DNA of 64,000 bases from Paenibacillus dokdonensis. Lineage in GTDB: Bacteria > Bacillota > Bacilli > Paenibacillales > Paenibacillaceae. The notes beneath the pieces are model-generated. The model was not told the DNA's origin, made no database searches, and saw only the letters and a program-made list of their open reading frames with translations. Both the position numbers and the translations under genes were made by a program. Below are positions 26,720-35,698 of this stretch, one piece after another; position 1 is the first letter of the stretch, and every line of letters starts with the position of its first letter. The stretch covers positions 1,884,993 to 1,948,992 of the forward strand of contig NZ_STGQ01000001.1 of assembly GCF_004916975.1 (NCBI RefSeq), given 5' to 3'.

Positions 26720-27820
26720 ATGAAAACGAAAACGGTAAATCTGATCAAAATGAGTGCGGTGGGATGTGCAGCACTGATGTGCATGAGCGCTGCCAGCTTG
26801 CCAGTGAATGCTATGGCTACAGTACAAGCATCGGCGGTTGTAGCAGCGAGTGTGCAAGCATCGACTCCAACGGCTGCAGCTGTTAGAGTTAACGAAAAGG
26901 TACTATCTACAACGAGCACATATTTGACCACACACATCCAGGTGCCCCAACTGACCGGTATGCTGGATACGCATTATCAGGCGGAGCTGAATGACATCAT
27001 CCTCTCTCATGCTGAGAAGGACCTCGCTGCGTGGGAGAAAGAGGCTGCGGAGACCGCGTCTAAAGCCAAGACCGGGAATCTGGAATTCCATCCATACGAT
27101 CTCTACATTACCTACAACCTGAAGGCAGACGGAATAGGCCATCCAGCTGGCGTTATTTCCTTAGAGGTTATCACTGAGGGTTCAACAGGTGGGACCAGTA
27201 TGCCAAGGATTGATACTTATAATGTGGAAAATAAAACGACTGCTGAGCGAGTAACACTGTCTGGGTTGCTGGGAGAGAATTATAAGGAAAAGCTCGATGC
27301 GGACATTCTCGCGCAGATCAAGAAAGATCCCGATAAATACTTCCTTGAAGATTACAAAGGAACCTCTATGGAGCAGACCTTCTACCTCGAAAAAGGCGAG
27401 TTGGTCATTGTTTTTCCTAAATACAGCATCGCTCCGGGTTACGTAGGTTCGCCGGAATTCCGCTTTAGCCTGAAGGATCACTCGGCAGATGTAACCACAC
27501 CCGCAGAAACGAAGCCTGAAGCAGGTGTAAAGCTTGATCTGAAGAAAGTAGCCAATTACAAGAACTCGCATGGAGTTACAATGGTATCTTTACGCGACGT
27601 GGCTCATCAATTAGGTTATGAATTGAAGTGGAACCCATCCGCCAAATCAGCGGAGGTCAAGAAAGAGACGCAGTGGACGACTGTGTCCATCGGGAAGGAT
27701 TCGTATTTCTTTGCGAAAATGACTCCGAAAGCTTTGGGTGCTGCTCCAGTCCTTCAAGATAACAAGCTTTATGTGCCTGTGATATTTGTTTCTGAAATTC
27801 TGAAGGCTCAAGTACAGTAA
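26720..27820 (+). CDS. Secreted RsiV-like DUF3298 protein with copper-amine-oxidase-type domain
   Basis: The 366-residue protein begins with a signal peptide (about 1-31, cleavage after VNA) and an Ala/Val-rich stretch. Residues about 60-265 match the extracellular half of RsiV (DUF4163/DUF3298). GELVIVFPKYSIAPGYVGSP is almost the same as the stretch in the RsiV-like protein encoded at 30493. Residues 278-366 are a copper-amine-oxidase N-terminal-like module (VSLRDVAHQLGYELKW), probably a wall anchor. RsiV binds lysozyme through this domain in Bacillus. Here the domain is free of a membrane anchor and of any sigma-binding part. A SigV-type promoter precedes it. A role as lysozyme-binding decoy or inhibitor is my inference. 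Confidence 0.82.
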   Translation: MKTKTVNLIKMSAVGCAALMCMSAASLPVNAMATVQASAVVAASVQASTPTAAAVRVNEKVLSTTSTYLTTHIQVPQLTGMLDTHYQAELNDIILSHAEKDLAAWEKEAAETASKAKTGNLEFHPYDLYITYNLKADGIGHPAGVISLEVITEGSTGGTSMPRIDTYNVENKTTAERVTLSGLLGENYKEKLDADILAQIKKDPDKYFLEDYKGTSMEQTFYLEKGELVIVFPKYSIAPGYVGSPEFRFSLKDHSADVTTPAETKPEAGVKLDLKKVANYKNSHGVTMVSLRDVAHQLGYELKWNPSAKSAEVKKETQWTTVSIGKDSYFFAKMTPKALGAAPVLQDNKLYVPVIFVSEILKAQVQ

Positions 27821-27867
27821 TAGAGGGGATTTTTTCCCTATTCTTAAAGATCCATAAGTTCTCGATT

Positions 27868-27910
27868 AACGGCATCCCGCCATGTTATTCCATGGGATGC
27901 TGTTTTTTTT
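27868..27910 (+). terminator. Terminator after the secreted DUF3298 gene
   Basis: AACGGCATCCC pairs with GGGATGCTGTT (one G-U) and is followed by eight T residues. Confidence 0.85.
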
Positions 27911-27940
27911 GTGTTTAAATACTTTACCAGTATTTTGTAA

Positions 27941-27966
27941 GAACTTTTTACTTAACTTCCTGCGTC
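27941..27966 (+). promoter_or_regulatory. ECF (SigV-type) promoter 2
   Basis: GAAC (27941-27944) followed by TTTTT, then CGTC (27963-27966) after an 18-nt spacer. It drives the oatA-like gene, whose start codon lies 41 bp downstream. Confidence 0.75.
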
Positions 27967-28007
27967 CTGACTATGAACAACAAATCAAGGGTAGGGACTG
28001 AATCACA

Positions 28008-29891
28008 ATGAAAGACAACATGAAGCTGCTAGGAAATCCAACGATGCTGCGCCGGTCACCTGTACAAATGATAAGTGGCAAACGTTACATGCCAGGTCTT
28101 GATGGCTTAAGAGCTATATCGGTACTCGCCGTTATGGCTTATCATCTCAATTTGAAATGGGCACAGGGAGGGCTGCTGGGTGTTGGGATCTTTTTTGTTA
28201 TCTCCGGCTATCTCATTACAGATCAAATCATTCATGAATGGAAGACGTATCAGAGGCTGAGCCTTTTGAATTTTTGGATCCGAAGAGCCCGCAGGCTGCT
28301 GCCGGCGATGGGATGCATGCTGCTGTTTGTGGCGGTATGGCTCCTCCTAGTAGATCCGTCAAGATTGCCCGCGATGAAGGGGGCATTTCTGTCATCCCTG
28401 TTCTATGTGAATAACTGGTGGCTGATTTTCCATAAGGTATCGTACTTTGAGAGCTTTGGACCCGCTTCCCCGATCGGTCATCTCTGGTCGCTATCCATCG
28501 AGGAGCAATTTTACGTCATATGGCCGCTGATTCTGGTATTTGGGATTAAAATCACACATCGGCGCGGTAAGCTCTTTATTCTGATTCTTGTATGTGCTGC
28601 TGCCTCGGCTTTAGCCATGGCTATGATTTACGTACCGGGAACGGATCCGAGCAGAGTATATTACGGCACCGATACACGTGCTTTTGCACTCTTGGCCGGT
28701 GCAGCTTTAGCTGTAGTATGGCCGAGTCAAAAGCTGAGCGGGAGCATCTCCAGTGGAGCTCGCAGTGTACTGGACATCATCGGTGCCCTTGGAATGATCG
28801 TTCTCATGGTATTGATTTATCGGACCAACGAATTCGATGATTCGCTTTATCGAGGCGGATTACTGTTAACTTCATTCATGACTGCGGTATTGATTGCCGT
28901 ACTTGCACATCCGGCCAGTCTGTTGGGAAGACTTATGGGCTGGAGGCCTTTACGCTGGCTGGGAGTTCGGTCATACAGCTTATACATCTGGCATTACCCT
29001 GTCATTATTCTTACAAATTCGGATGTGAATACCGATGGGCCGGATGTGCTCCGGATCATTTTTCAGCTGGCGCTAAGCCTTATTCTCGCCGCTTTGTCCT
29101 ATAGATTTGTAGAGGAGCCACTGCGACGAGGGGGATACAGGGTGAAACGGAGTCATCGGAATTCTTCACACCGCGGCATCCGGCCCGTTGTCTTGACAGC
29201 CATTTTGCCCGCAATCCTGATTATGATCGCTTGCTGCATCTACTTTGCAAAGCCTGAACCTGCTGCGCATGTGGCCAAAGCGGCTGGCTTACAGCATGTA
29301 CAGAATGATCAAAAAGAGACAAAGCCCGGCGATGAAGCAGTCCCACCTATACCAACTTTAGATGACGAGTTACCCTATTCTGAACATAATAAACCCTTGT
29401 CCACGGAGATCCAATCAGGAAAAGGTATTACGGCTATTGGAGATTCCGTCATTTTGGATGCAGCACCTTTTCTGGAAAAGATGCTCCCGGGTATTGTTGT
29501 TGATGGCAAGGTCGGCCGTCAGATGCTGCAGGCGCAGGAAGTAATCGATCGTCTTAAAGCTCAAGGCAGACTGGGTGATCGGATTATGATTGAGCTGGGA
29601 ACCAATGGAGCTTTCAATACCAAGCAATTACGGAATCTGCTGCAATCACTTCACGATGTCAATCAGATTATTTTGGTCAACACACGTGTTCCAAGGAAAT
29701 GGCAGGATACCGTTAACAAGGATATTACAGAAGTTTCTAATGATTTCGGTAATACGACGGTAGTAGACTGGTATTCAGCTAGTGAAGGGAAGGACGGCTA
29801 TTTCTATCGCGATGGCGTACATTTGAAACGTGAAGGTGCCGAGTATTACGCCTCGATTCTCGCGAAGGCTGTGAAGAGTAAACAGCAGTGA
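28008..29891 (+). CDS. oatA: OatA-like peptidoglycan O-acetyltransferase (acyltransferase-3 plus SGNH domain)
   Basis: The 627-residue protein has an acyltransferase-3 membrane domain (about 25-395). It opens with MPGLDGLRAISVLAVMAYH, with the His needed for acyl transfer, and contains FFVISGYLIT and WSLSIEEQFY. An extracellular SGNH esterase-fold domain (about 465-627) follows, with Ser480 in IGDSVILD and the Asp-His pair in RDGVHLKREG. OatA moves acetyl groups across the membrane onto the C6 hydroxyl of MurNAc and so blocks lysozyme. It lies between the secreted DUF3298 gene and sigV, under a promoter of the same type. The ribosome site before ATG 28008 is weak, so ATG 28020 is possible. 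Confidence 0.88.
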   Translation: MKDNMKLLGNPTMLRRSPVQMISGKRYMPGLDGLRAISVLAVMAYHLNLKWAQGGLLGVGIFFVISGYLITDQIIHEWKTYQRLSLLNFWIRRARRLLPAMGCMLLFVAVWLLLVDPSRLPAMKGAFLSSLFYVNNWWLIFHKVSYFESFGPASPIGHLWSLSIEEQFYVIWPLILVFGIKITHRRGKLFILILVCAAASALAMAMIYVPGTDPSRVYYGTDTRAFALLAGAALAVVWPSQKLSGSISSGARSVLDIIGALGMIVLMVLIYRTNEFDDSLYRGGLLLTSFMTAVLIAVLAHPASLLGRLMGWRPLRWLGVRSYSLYIWHYPVIILTNSDVNTDGPDVLRIIFQLALSLILAALSYRFVEEPLRRGGYRVKRSHRNSSHRGIRPVVLTAILPAILIMIACCIYFAKPEPAAHVAKAAGLQHVQNDQKETKPGDEAVPPIPTLDDELPYSEHNKPLSTEIQSGKGITAIGDSVILDAAPFLEKMLPGIVVDGKVGRQMLQAQEVIDRLKAQGRLGDRIMIELGTNGAFNTKQLRNLLQSLHDVNQIILVNTRVPRKWQDTVNKDITEVSNDFGNTTVVDWYSASEGKDGYFYRDGVHLKREGAEYYASILAKAVKSKQQ

Positions 29892-29909
29892 AAAATTTTA
29901 AAATCCCAA

Positions 29910-29935
29910 AAACTTTTTGCGCCCCTTCATACGTC
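29910..29935 (+). promoter_or_regulatory. ECF (SigV-type) promoter 3, autoregulatory
   Basis: AAAC (29910-29913) followed by TTTTT, then CGTC (29932-29935) after 18 nt. It precedes the sigma factor gene by 49 bp, as expected for autoregulation. Confidence 0.75.
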
Positions 29936-29984
29936 TTACTCCTGTTACAACACCAGTTATCATACAGAGAAGGGTAATACGATC

Positions 29985-30491
29985 ATGTTGAATAGGAATA
30001 CCGAAAAACTGCTAACACGCTGTATCACCGAGCATAAAGAAAATGTCTACCGGCTCGCATTCAGCTACGTGAAAAATAAAGAGGATGCACTGGATATCGT
30101 GCAGGAATCGATTTATAAAGCCATGATGAATATTGAATTGTTGAAGAATCCCGATGCCGTCAAGAGCTGGTTTTTCCGGATCGTCGTGAATACGGCACTG
30201 GATTTCCTCCGCAGGAACAAGAAGGTTCACGCGATGGACCATGAAATGATTGAAACCTATACACCGGGCGCAGAGGATGTGTACACGGACATTGATTTGA
30301 AAAGGACACTTGATGATCTGCCGGAGAAATACCGGGGTGTGATTATTCTCAGGTATTTTGAAGATCTGAAAATCGATGAGGTGGCAGCTGTACTGGGAGA
30401 GAACGTGAATACGATAAAAACGAGGCTGTATCAGGCGCTTCAGCTATTGCGAGTGAAAATGAACGATGAGCCCTCAAAGGAGATCAAGTAA
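29985..30491 (+). CDS. sigV: ECF RNA polymerase sigma factor, SigV-like
   Basis: The 168-residue protein has region 2 (YRLAFSYVKNKEDALDIVQE, about 18-75) and region 4 (LPEKYRGVIILRYFEDLKI, then TIKTRLYQALQLLR, about 108-160), with no region 3. The gene runs directly into an RsiV-like anti-sigma gene (1-bp gap), and three promoters of the AAC-N18-CGTC type surround it. In Bacillus subtilis and relatives, SigV answers lysozyme and turns on O-acetylation. The oatA-like gene just upstream, rather than downstream as in B. subtilis, supports the same assignment. Assignment to SigV rather than SigX/W/M rests on the RsiV and OatA partners. Confidence 0.85.
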   Translation: MLNRNTEKLLTRCITEHKENVYRLAFSYVKNKEDALDIVQESIYKAMMNIELLKNPDAVKSWFFRIVVNTALDFLRRNKKVHAMDHEMIETYTPGAEDVYTDIDLKRTLDDLPEKYRGVIILRYFEDLKIDEVAAVLGENVNTIKTRLYQALQLLRVKMNDEPSKEIK

Positions 30492-30492
30492 G

Positions 30493-31380
30493 ATGAATAA
30501 TAAATTGGAACAGCTTCGAAAAGAGTATGACGAAGTGCCCATTCCGGAAGAGCTGGATATGATCGTTTCCAGGTCCATAAACCAATCCCTTAAGGCAAGA
30601 AGAAATAAGGACCCAAAATATAAATGGTTTGCCGGTGTAGGTGCGGCGGCTCTCATATTCCTCATTACGATTAATGCAAGTACAACAGTCGCCAATGCTT
30701 TGTCCAGCATCCCAGGTGTAGACAAGATTATCAAAGTCCTTACGCTAAAAGAATATGTAGTGGATGAATCCAACTATAATGCAAATATTAAGGTGCCTTC
30801 CATTGCCCACTTGGATAATAAGGAGTTGGAGTCAGGTCTGAATGAGAAGTACATGAAGGAAAACAAAGCATTGTTTGACAAGTTCCAGGCCGAGATCAAG
30901 GAGTTGAAGAAGAATGGCGATGGTCATTTAGGAGTGGATGCAGGGTATGAAGTGAAAACGGATAATGACAGCATTTTTTCTATGGAACGTTACGTCGTAG
31001 AAAGCGCGGGCTCATCATCCGAGGAGCTTCAGTTCGATACCATTGATAAAAAGAATCAAATACTTATTACGCTTCCCATGCTCTTTAAGGATAACCATTA
31101 TATCAAAGTGATCAGCGAGCATATCCAACAACAAATGAGAGAGCAAATGAAAGCAGACCCCGATAAAATCTACTGGGTATCTGGTGCAGTTGATGTGCTG
31201 CCGACGGATGAATTCAAATCCATTACGAAAAATCAGAGCTTCTATATCAACAATGAAGGCAAGCTTGTCATTGTATTCAACAAGTATGATGTGGCTCCCG
31301 GTTATATGGGATCAGTGGAATTTGTCATCCCGACCGATGTCATTTCGGGAGATCTTGTCAGCCATAGATATATTCAATAA
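30493..31380 (+). CDS. rsiV: RsiV-like anti-sigma factor and lysozyme sensor
   Basis: ATG 30493 is placed 1 bp after the sigma-factor stop, with AAAGGAG at 30476-30482. The protein of 295 residues has a cytoplasmic sigma-binding part (1-44), one membrane helix (about 45-62), a signal-peptidase-like site (ANA, 67-69) and an extracellular domain ending in DUF3298 (about 195-290; GKLVIVFNKYDVAPGYMGS). In Bacillus, lysozyme binding to RsiV exposes it to signal peptidase and then to RasP, freeing SigV; the ANA site fits that mechanism. The same sensor domain is repeated in the secreted protein at 26720. A terminator follows. Confidence 0.87.
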   Translation: MNNKLEQLRKEYDEVPIPEELDMIVSRSINQSLKARRNKDPKYKWFAGVGAAALIFLITINASTTVANALSSIPGVDKIIKVLTLKEYVVDESNYNANIKVPSIAHLDNKELESGLNEKYMKENKALFDKFQAEIKELKKNGDGHLGVDAGYEVKTDNDSIFSMERYVVESAGSSSEELQFDTIDKKNQILITLPMLFKDNHYIKVISEHIQQQMREQMKADPDKIYWVSGAVDVLPTDEFKSITKNQSFYINNEGKLVIVFNKYDVAPGYMGSVEFVIPTDVISGDLVSHRYIQ

Positions 31381-31384
31381 ATAG

Positions 31385-31431
31385 AAAAAACCGGTCAGCG
31401 GGAGAAAATAATACCCGTGCCGGTTTTTTTT
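31385..31431 (+). terminator. Terminator after rsiV
   Basis: AAAACCGG pairs with CCGGTTTT and CGGG with CCCG around a loop; eight T residues follow. Confidence 0.85.
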
Positions 31432-31538
31432 ATGGATGTGGTGAATACATGGCTTGCATTTATAACACAATCAACTATAATGTATAAAGCGGACAATAAA
31501 TATCCGGGTTATATCCTATGAGGCAAGGTGAAAAATTT

Positions 31539-32021
31539 ATGCACATGAAAACGGGCGTCGAACAATCCGCATATGCCATTCTATTACTGAACATGCTACC
31601 CGAAAAGGCCGTGCTGCCAGGTGAAGCGATTAGCCAGCAATTAGGCGTGTCAGCCACCTATTTTCAAAAATTATTAAGAAAACTGGTTAGTGCTGATCTG
31701 ATTACTTCCGTACCTGGTATCAAAGGCGGTTTCAAACTAAAAAAGCGGATAGAGGATATTCGGATCTATGATGTTTATCTTGCCATTGAAGGACAGCAGA
31801 CCCTTTACTCTTCCAGCGGGATATTGAATGACATGCTCGAGCTATGCGAGGAAGACCGCTGCTGCTTTTTATCCGAATTGATGCAAGAGGCAGAAGAAGC
31901 TTGGAAATCCGTCCTGAAACGGGAAACGGTTGCATATTTGGCAGAGGAAATGAAGGCGGATCGTTTTACACATAAATTAGAGACATTGCAAGCATGGGTA
32001 CAAGATAAAATGGTCGTTTAA
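31539..32021 (+). CDS. Rrf2-family transcriptional regulator
   Basis: ATG 31539 follows AAGGTG by 8 nt; the in-frame ATG at 31518 lies ahead of that site. The 160-residue protein has the Rrf2 winged helix (SAYAILLLNMLPEK, ISQQLGVSATYFQKLLRKL, VPGIKGGFKL) and three cysteines in LCEEDRCCF near residue 105. Rrf2 proteins may bind Fe-S clusters or sense thiol stress, but the spacing here differs from IscR, so a simple redox role is only possible. It stands alone ahead of the DUF896 gene, 51 bp upstream. Confidence 0.85.
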   Translation: MHMKTGVEQSAYAILLLNMLPEKAVLPGEAISQQLGVSATYFQKLLRKLVSADLITSVPGIKGGFKLKKRIEDIRIYDVYLAIEGQQTLYSSSGILNDMLELCEEDRCCFLSELMQEAEEAWKSVLKRETVAYLAEEMKADRFTHKLETLQAWVQDKMVV

Positions 32022-32072
32022 ACGATAGCATTCGATTTGAAAATACATCCCACGAGAAATGAGGTCATTTGG

Positions 32073-32309
32073 ATGATTCCAAGCTTGGCACGAATTAATG
32101 AATTGGCCAAAAAAGAGCGTGAAACAGGTTTGAGCAATGCAGAACGCGTGGAACAGCAGGTCCTGCGTGAGGACTATTTGCGTGAAATTCGCGGGCAGGT
32201 GCTGAGTTCCTTCTCCGGACTCAAGGTTGTTGATCCGATGGGGAATGACGTGACACCTGAAAAAATCCGTATCAAACAGAACGAAGAAGCTCGAAAGCTC
32301 CTTCACTAA
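32073..32309 (+). CDS. DUF896 (YnzC-like) small protein
   Basis: The start is ATG 32073 with GAGGT upstream; the frame extends further back without a ribosome site. The 78-residue product matches the family: [20 protein letters not shown], a [11 protein letters not shown] helix, and the hallmark [15 protein letters not shown]. YnzC-type proteins form helical hairpins of unknown function, in part SOS-linked in Bacillus. The luciferase-like gene follows after 17 bp. Confidence 0.92.
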   Translation: MIPSLARINELAKKERETGLSNAERVEQQVLREDYLREIRGQVLSSFSGLKVVDPMGNDVTPEKIRIKQNEEARKLLH

Positions 32310-32326
32310 AAAGAGAGGTGTCAGAT

Positions 32327-33349
32327 ATGGTAAATGGAAATACGAATAAACAGCTGAATGATATCAAGTACTCAGTCCTGGATCTAGCTCCCATCACGGT
32401 GGGAAGCACGCCAGGACAAGCCTTTAAATATACACTTGATTTGGCACAACATGTTGAGAAATGGGGTTATCACCGCTTCTGGCTTGCCGAACATCATAAT
32501 ATGCCGGGGATCGGCAGTTCTGCCACTTCGGTCGTGATCGGATATGTTGCAGGCGGAACAAGCAAGATACGGGTTGGATCCGGCGGCATCATGCTGCCTA
32601 ACCATGCACCACTTGTCATCGCTGAACAGTTCGGTACGCTTGAAGCGATGTATCCAGGCCGGATCGACCTCGGTCTCGGCCGGGCACCCGGAAGCGATCA
32701 ATTGACTGCCATGGCTATGCGTCGTGATGTTCGGGCCAATGGTCAAGAGTTCCCCGAACAACTGGAACAGCTGAGATCCTATCTGGATCCAGATTCGAAG
32801 TTTAACCGCGTTCGCGCTATACCGGGTGAAGGGCAAGAGATTCCCATCTGGCTGCTAGGATCAAGTGGCTTCAGTTCTGCACTCGCAGCGAAATTGGGAC
32901 TCCCGTTCTCCTTTGCGAGTCATTTTTCGCCTGAATATACGGTGCCTGCATTGACACAATACCGCGATAACTTCCAGCCGTCTAGCGTATTGGATAAGCC
33001 GAATGCCATGGTTGGCGTCAATGTGTTTGCCGCGGATACGACAGAAGAGGCAGAATATCTTGCTACCTCCCATCAACAGCAGTTTTTAAGCTTGATCCGG
33101 AATACGCCGGGACAACTGCCTGCACCTGTCAAGACGATGGAAGGTTTATGGTCTGAACAGGAAAAAATGATCATTATGAAGCAACTAAAAACGTCGATTA
33201 TCGGTAATCCGGATGAGGTTAAAAGTCAACTGCAAGCCTTCCTGGATGAAACCCAAGCGGATGAAATGATTATTAACTCCTCGATTTATGATCATAACGC
33301 CCGGCTGCGTTCTTATGAGATCGTAGCGGAGATTACAGGAATGAACTAA
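32327..33349 (+). CDS. LLM-class flavin-dependent oxidoreductase
   Basis: ATG 32327 lies 8 nt behind GAGAGG; the GTG at 32318 is inside that site. The 340-residue protein is a bacterial-luciferase-like TIM barrel: [39 protein letters not shown] and [12 protein letters not shown] are the standard motifs of the MsnO8 single-component group. Such enzymes use FMNH2 and oxygen for monooxygenation. The gene is close behind DUF896 and has a terminator 15 bp later. The substrate is unknown. Confidence 0.92.
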   Translation: MVNGNTNKQLNDIKYSVLDLAPITVGSTPGQAFKYTLDLAQHVEKWGYHRFWLAEHHNMPGIGSSATSVVIGYVAGGTSKIRVGSGGIMLPNHAPLVIAEQFGTLEAMYPGRIDLGLGRAPGSDQLTAMAMRRDVRANGQEFPEQLEQLRSYLDPDSKFNRVRAIPGEGQEIPIWLLGSSGFSSALAAKLGLPFSFASHFSPEYTVPALTQYRDNFQPSSVLDKPNAMVGVNVFAADTTEEAEYLATSHQQQFLSLIRNTPGQLPAPVKTMEGLWSEQEKMIIMKQLKTSIIGNPDEVKSQLQAFLDETQADEMIINSSIYDHNARLRSYEIVAEITGMN

Positions 33350-33363
33350 TAGCTTATGGAAGT

Positions 33364-33407
33364 AAAAGACCGGTCTGCGGGAGTCATCTCGAGGCTGGTC
33401 TTTTTTT
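33364..33407 (+). terminator. Terminator after the luciferase-like gene
   Basis: AAAAGACCGGTCT pairs imperfectly with AGGCTGGTCTTTT, with a seven-T tail. Confidence 0.82.
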
Positions 33408-33426
33408 AATATTTATAAAAAGCCCC

Positions 33427-33480
33427 TGTTTAAGGAAATTAATCAATTGTATAATTCTAATATTGTGTCAATATATGACA
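33427..33480 (+). promoter_or_regulatory. Promoter with a downstream dyad operator before the propeller gene
   Basis: TGTTTA and TATAAT (33450-33455) are 17 nt apart. The dyad TGTCA-N5-TGACA (33466-33480) lies just past the expected start point, a good place for a repressor. Confidence 0.45.
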
Positions 33481-33548
33481 AATTCATTATCGCAACGAAT
33501 GGAGGATAGAGTTAGTTGCTTCATAACTAGAAAAAGGAGCTGTATGAA

Positions 33549-35525
33549 GTGAAAGTTTGGCCAGGGAATAAATTACATAACATAACGATGATCGTCATGT
33601 TGTCCATTTTACTAACCGGATTGCTTTATGATTCGGAGCCTGCGGCTGCTGCAGCCGGATGGAAATGGACGGAACAATCCGGGAAAGAAAGCACGCCACT
33701 GAACGATGTTGTCGGGCTATCGAATGGGGTGATTTTTGCCATTGGTGACGATTCGACGATACAGCGCCGTGTTTCCGAAGGCGAGTGGAGAATCCAATCC
33801 TTCCCGCAAAAAGCAAACTTGAAGGCAGCAGCAGATAATGGAACAACTGCGATTGTTGCAGGAGATCATGGTGTACTTGCAAGAACCAAGGACGGAGTGA
33901 GCTGGGAATCAGGTAAAATTCAAGGTGATTGGCTATTGTATCAATTTAATGATTATTATAAGAACAAACCTGAGGGTAAAACCAAATTAAACGCATTAAA
34001 CACAGACTGGCATGATGTGATTTGGGATGGCGAACAGTTCGTCGCATCAGGAGAGGTCACCTTTAAATTTGATTCGTACAACTCCACTTTTCCTGCAGTA
34101 GCTATCTCCAAGCAAGGAGTATCTTGGGAGCTCGTACCACTGATTACCAAAGAACATATTGCTACCTGGGATCCATATAAGCTTGTGAAGTTTCAGAATA
34201 AATGGATTGTAAAGGTTGATAAAGGAGTATTCGTATCACAAAACTTAAAATCATGGACATATCACAGCAATCAGAAGTTTTACGGAAGCATCGATGAGTT
34301 TGCAACGAACGGCAAGGTAATCGTTGCGGTTGGTTGGGATGGAAGCTCGGCGTCGGGCCAGGCCATAGGAGGTGTTGTATATACCTCGACGGATGGGATC
34401 AACTATAAAGCAGGTAAGCGGATCAGTAATGTAGCATTGAACAGTGTATCTTGGGATGGTGAGCAATTCATCGTCGGCGGTCGTAGTGGATATATTATGC
34501 AATCCAATGACGGGCTTACATGGAAAGAAAAAACGCAGGAAAGGGGGAGTACGCAAGCATTTTTCTCTGTACATTCTATCGGGCTGGAGGGGAACATCAA
34601 TCGTTTGAAAAAGTTTGGCAGTCAATATATAGGTGTAGGAGACGGGGGAGCCATTCGCACCGCCAAAGGTCTTGACGAGAAGTGGAGCCTGGAGGCAGCC
34701 GGGAAATATAATGATTTGTACGGGATTGCCTATTCCCAAAATACGTATTTGATAGCAGGAGTGGGGAACATTGTAACATCAACCGACGGAAGCAGCTGGT
34801 CTGAAGCGGAATCAGAAATCATTCCCGAAACATCCTTTTACTCATTAACCAGTGGAAACGGGAAGTTTGTCCCTTATGGCATAAGCAGCACCCCGTCTCA
34901 GGAAAGCTTTCTTTACATGAATGGACAACTGCAGTCTCTTACCGGGATCATCAAAGAACATAAAGACAACATATCCATCATAAATGGTCAGATCCGAATA
35001 ATCACAAAAACAGAAATGAAGACCAGCACAGACGGGAAAAACTGGTCATCCACTCCGGGGCTGCAGCCGGTTCCTGTCGCTGTGAACGGGAAAATATGGA
35101 TCGGGTATCAAGAGGGTAAATCCTCCTACTATAAATCAACGGACGGAATCAACTGGAAACAAACTGAAATCAATCTAGACGGAAAGAAGCTCGAAACATG
35201 GAATGGCTCCATCGATAAGAGCATTTGGACAGGTTCCAAATTTATAGGAATCAATCGCGACAGCATCCTGGAGTCCTCGAACGGAACAAGCTGGAAAACG
35301 GTACTTCCTCTCAAAAATGCAGGATTCAAGGATCTTGCGGTAAGCGGGGATGGAACGGTCACAGCCGTTGGATTAAACGGAATTATCTACATGGCTGATC
35401 GTGGAGCGAATTGGAAGGCAGTCTATTCTCCAACTCTAAAAGAGTTGAAGTCTATCACCTGGGATGGCAAGCAGTTTTTAGCGGTTGGCTCAAACGGTGT
35501 TATTTTGAGAGGAATAAAAGAATAA
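33549..35525 (+). CDS. Secreted beta-propeller-like protein with BNR/Asp-box-type repeats
   Basis: GTG 33549 sits 8 nt behind AAAAGGAG. The 658-residue protein has a signal peptide (about 1-36, cleavage near AAAAA) and no clear enzymatic domain. Its body is built of recurring units of the type SWDGEQFIVGGRSG, SNDGLTWKEK, STDGINYKAG, STDGSSWSEAE and SSNGTSWKTV. Each has a Ser-x-Asp-Gly-x-x-Trp turn, as in BNR/Asp-box propellers and YCF48-like proteins. Around ten blades' worth of turns can be counted. Related orphans are common in Paenibacillus. Function is unknown; an adhesive or glycan-binding role is plausible only. Confidence 0.75.
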   Translation: MKVWPGNKLHNITMIVMLSILLTGLLYDSEPAAAAAGWKWTEQSGKESTPLNDVVGLSNGVIFAIGDDSTIQRRVSEGEWRIQSFPQKANLKAAADNGTTAIVAGDHGVLARTKDGVSWESGKIQGDWLLYQFNDYYKNKPEGKTKLNALNTDWHDVIWDGEQFVASGEVTFKFDSYNSTFPAVAISKQGVSWELVPLITKEHIATWDPYKLVKFQNKWIVKVDKGVFVSQNLKSWTYHSNQKFYGSIDEFATNGKVIVAVGWDGSSASGQAIGGVVYTSTDGINYKAGKRISNVALNSVSWDGEQFIVGGRSGYIMQSNDGLTWKEKTQERGSTQAFFSVHSIGLEGNINRLKKFGSQYIGVGDGGAIRTAKGLDEKWSLEAAGKYNDLYGIAYSQNTYLIAGVGNIVTSTDGSSWSEAESEIIPETSFYSLTSGNGKFVPYGISSTPSQESFLYMNGQLQSLTGIIKEHKDNISIINGQIRIITKTEMKTSTDGKNWSSTPGLQPVPVAVNGKIWIGYQEGKSSYYKSTDGINWKQTEINLDGKKLETWNGSIDKSIWTGSKFIGINRDSILESSNGTSWKTVLPLKNAGFKDLAVSGDGTVTAVGLNGIIYMADRGANWKAVYSPTLKELKSITWDGKQFLAVGSNGVILRGIKE

Positions 35526-35526
35526 G

Positions 35527-35571
35527 ATAAGAAAGAGTGTGCTCTCCTTATGGAAGCACACTCTTTCTTAT
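35527..35571 (+). terminator. Terminator after the propeller gene
   Basis: ATAAGAAAGAGTGTGCT and AGCACACTCTTTCTTAT form a perfect 17-bp stem. The T-rich right arm ends in TTCTTATT. Confidence 0.85.
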
Positions 35572-35698
35572 TGGGCTGCTAATCCCAAAACGAAGAATGC
35601 CCGGGTGAAATTGTAACATTCAATAGGTAGCCATTAAAAAGACTTAATTGATATAATAGATATTACGAATATGATGGACAAGAGGGGAGCACATTACA

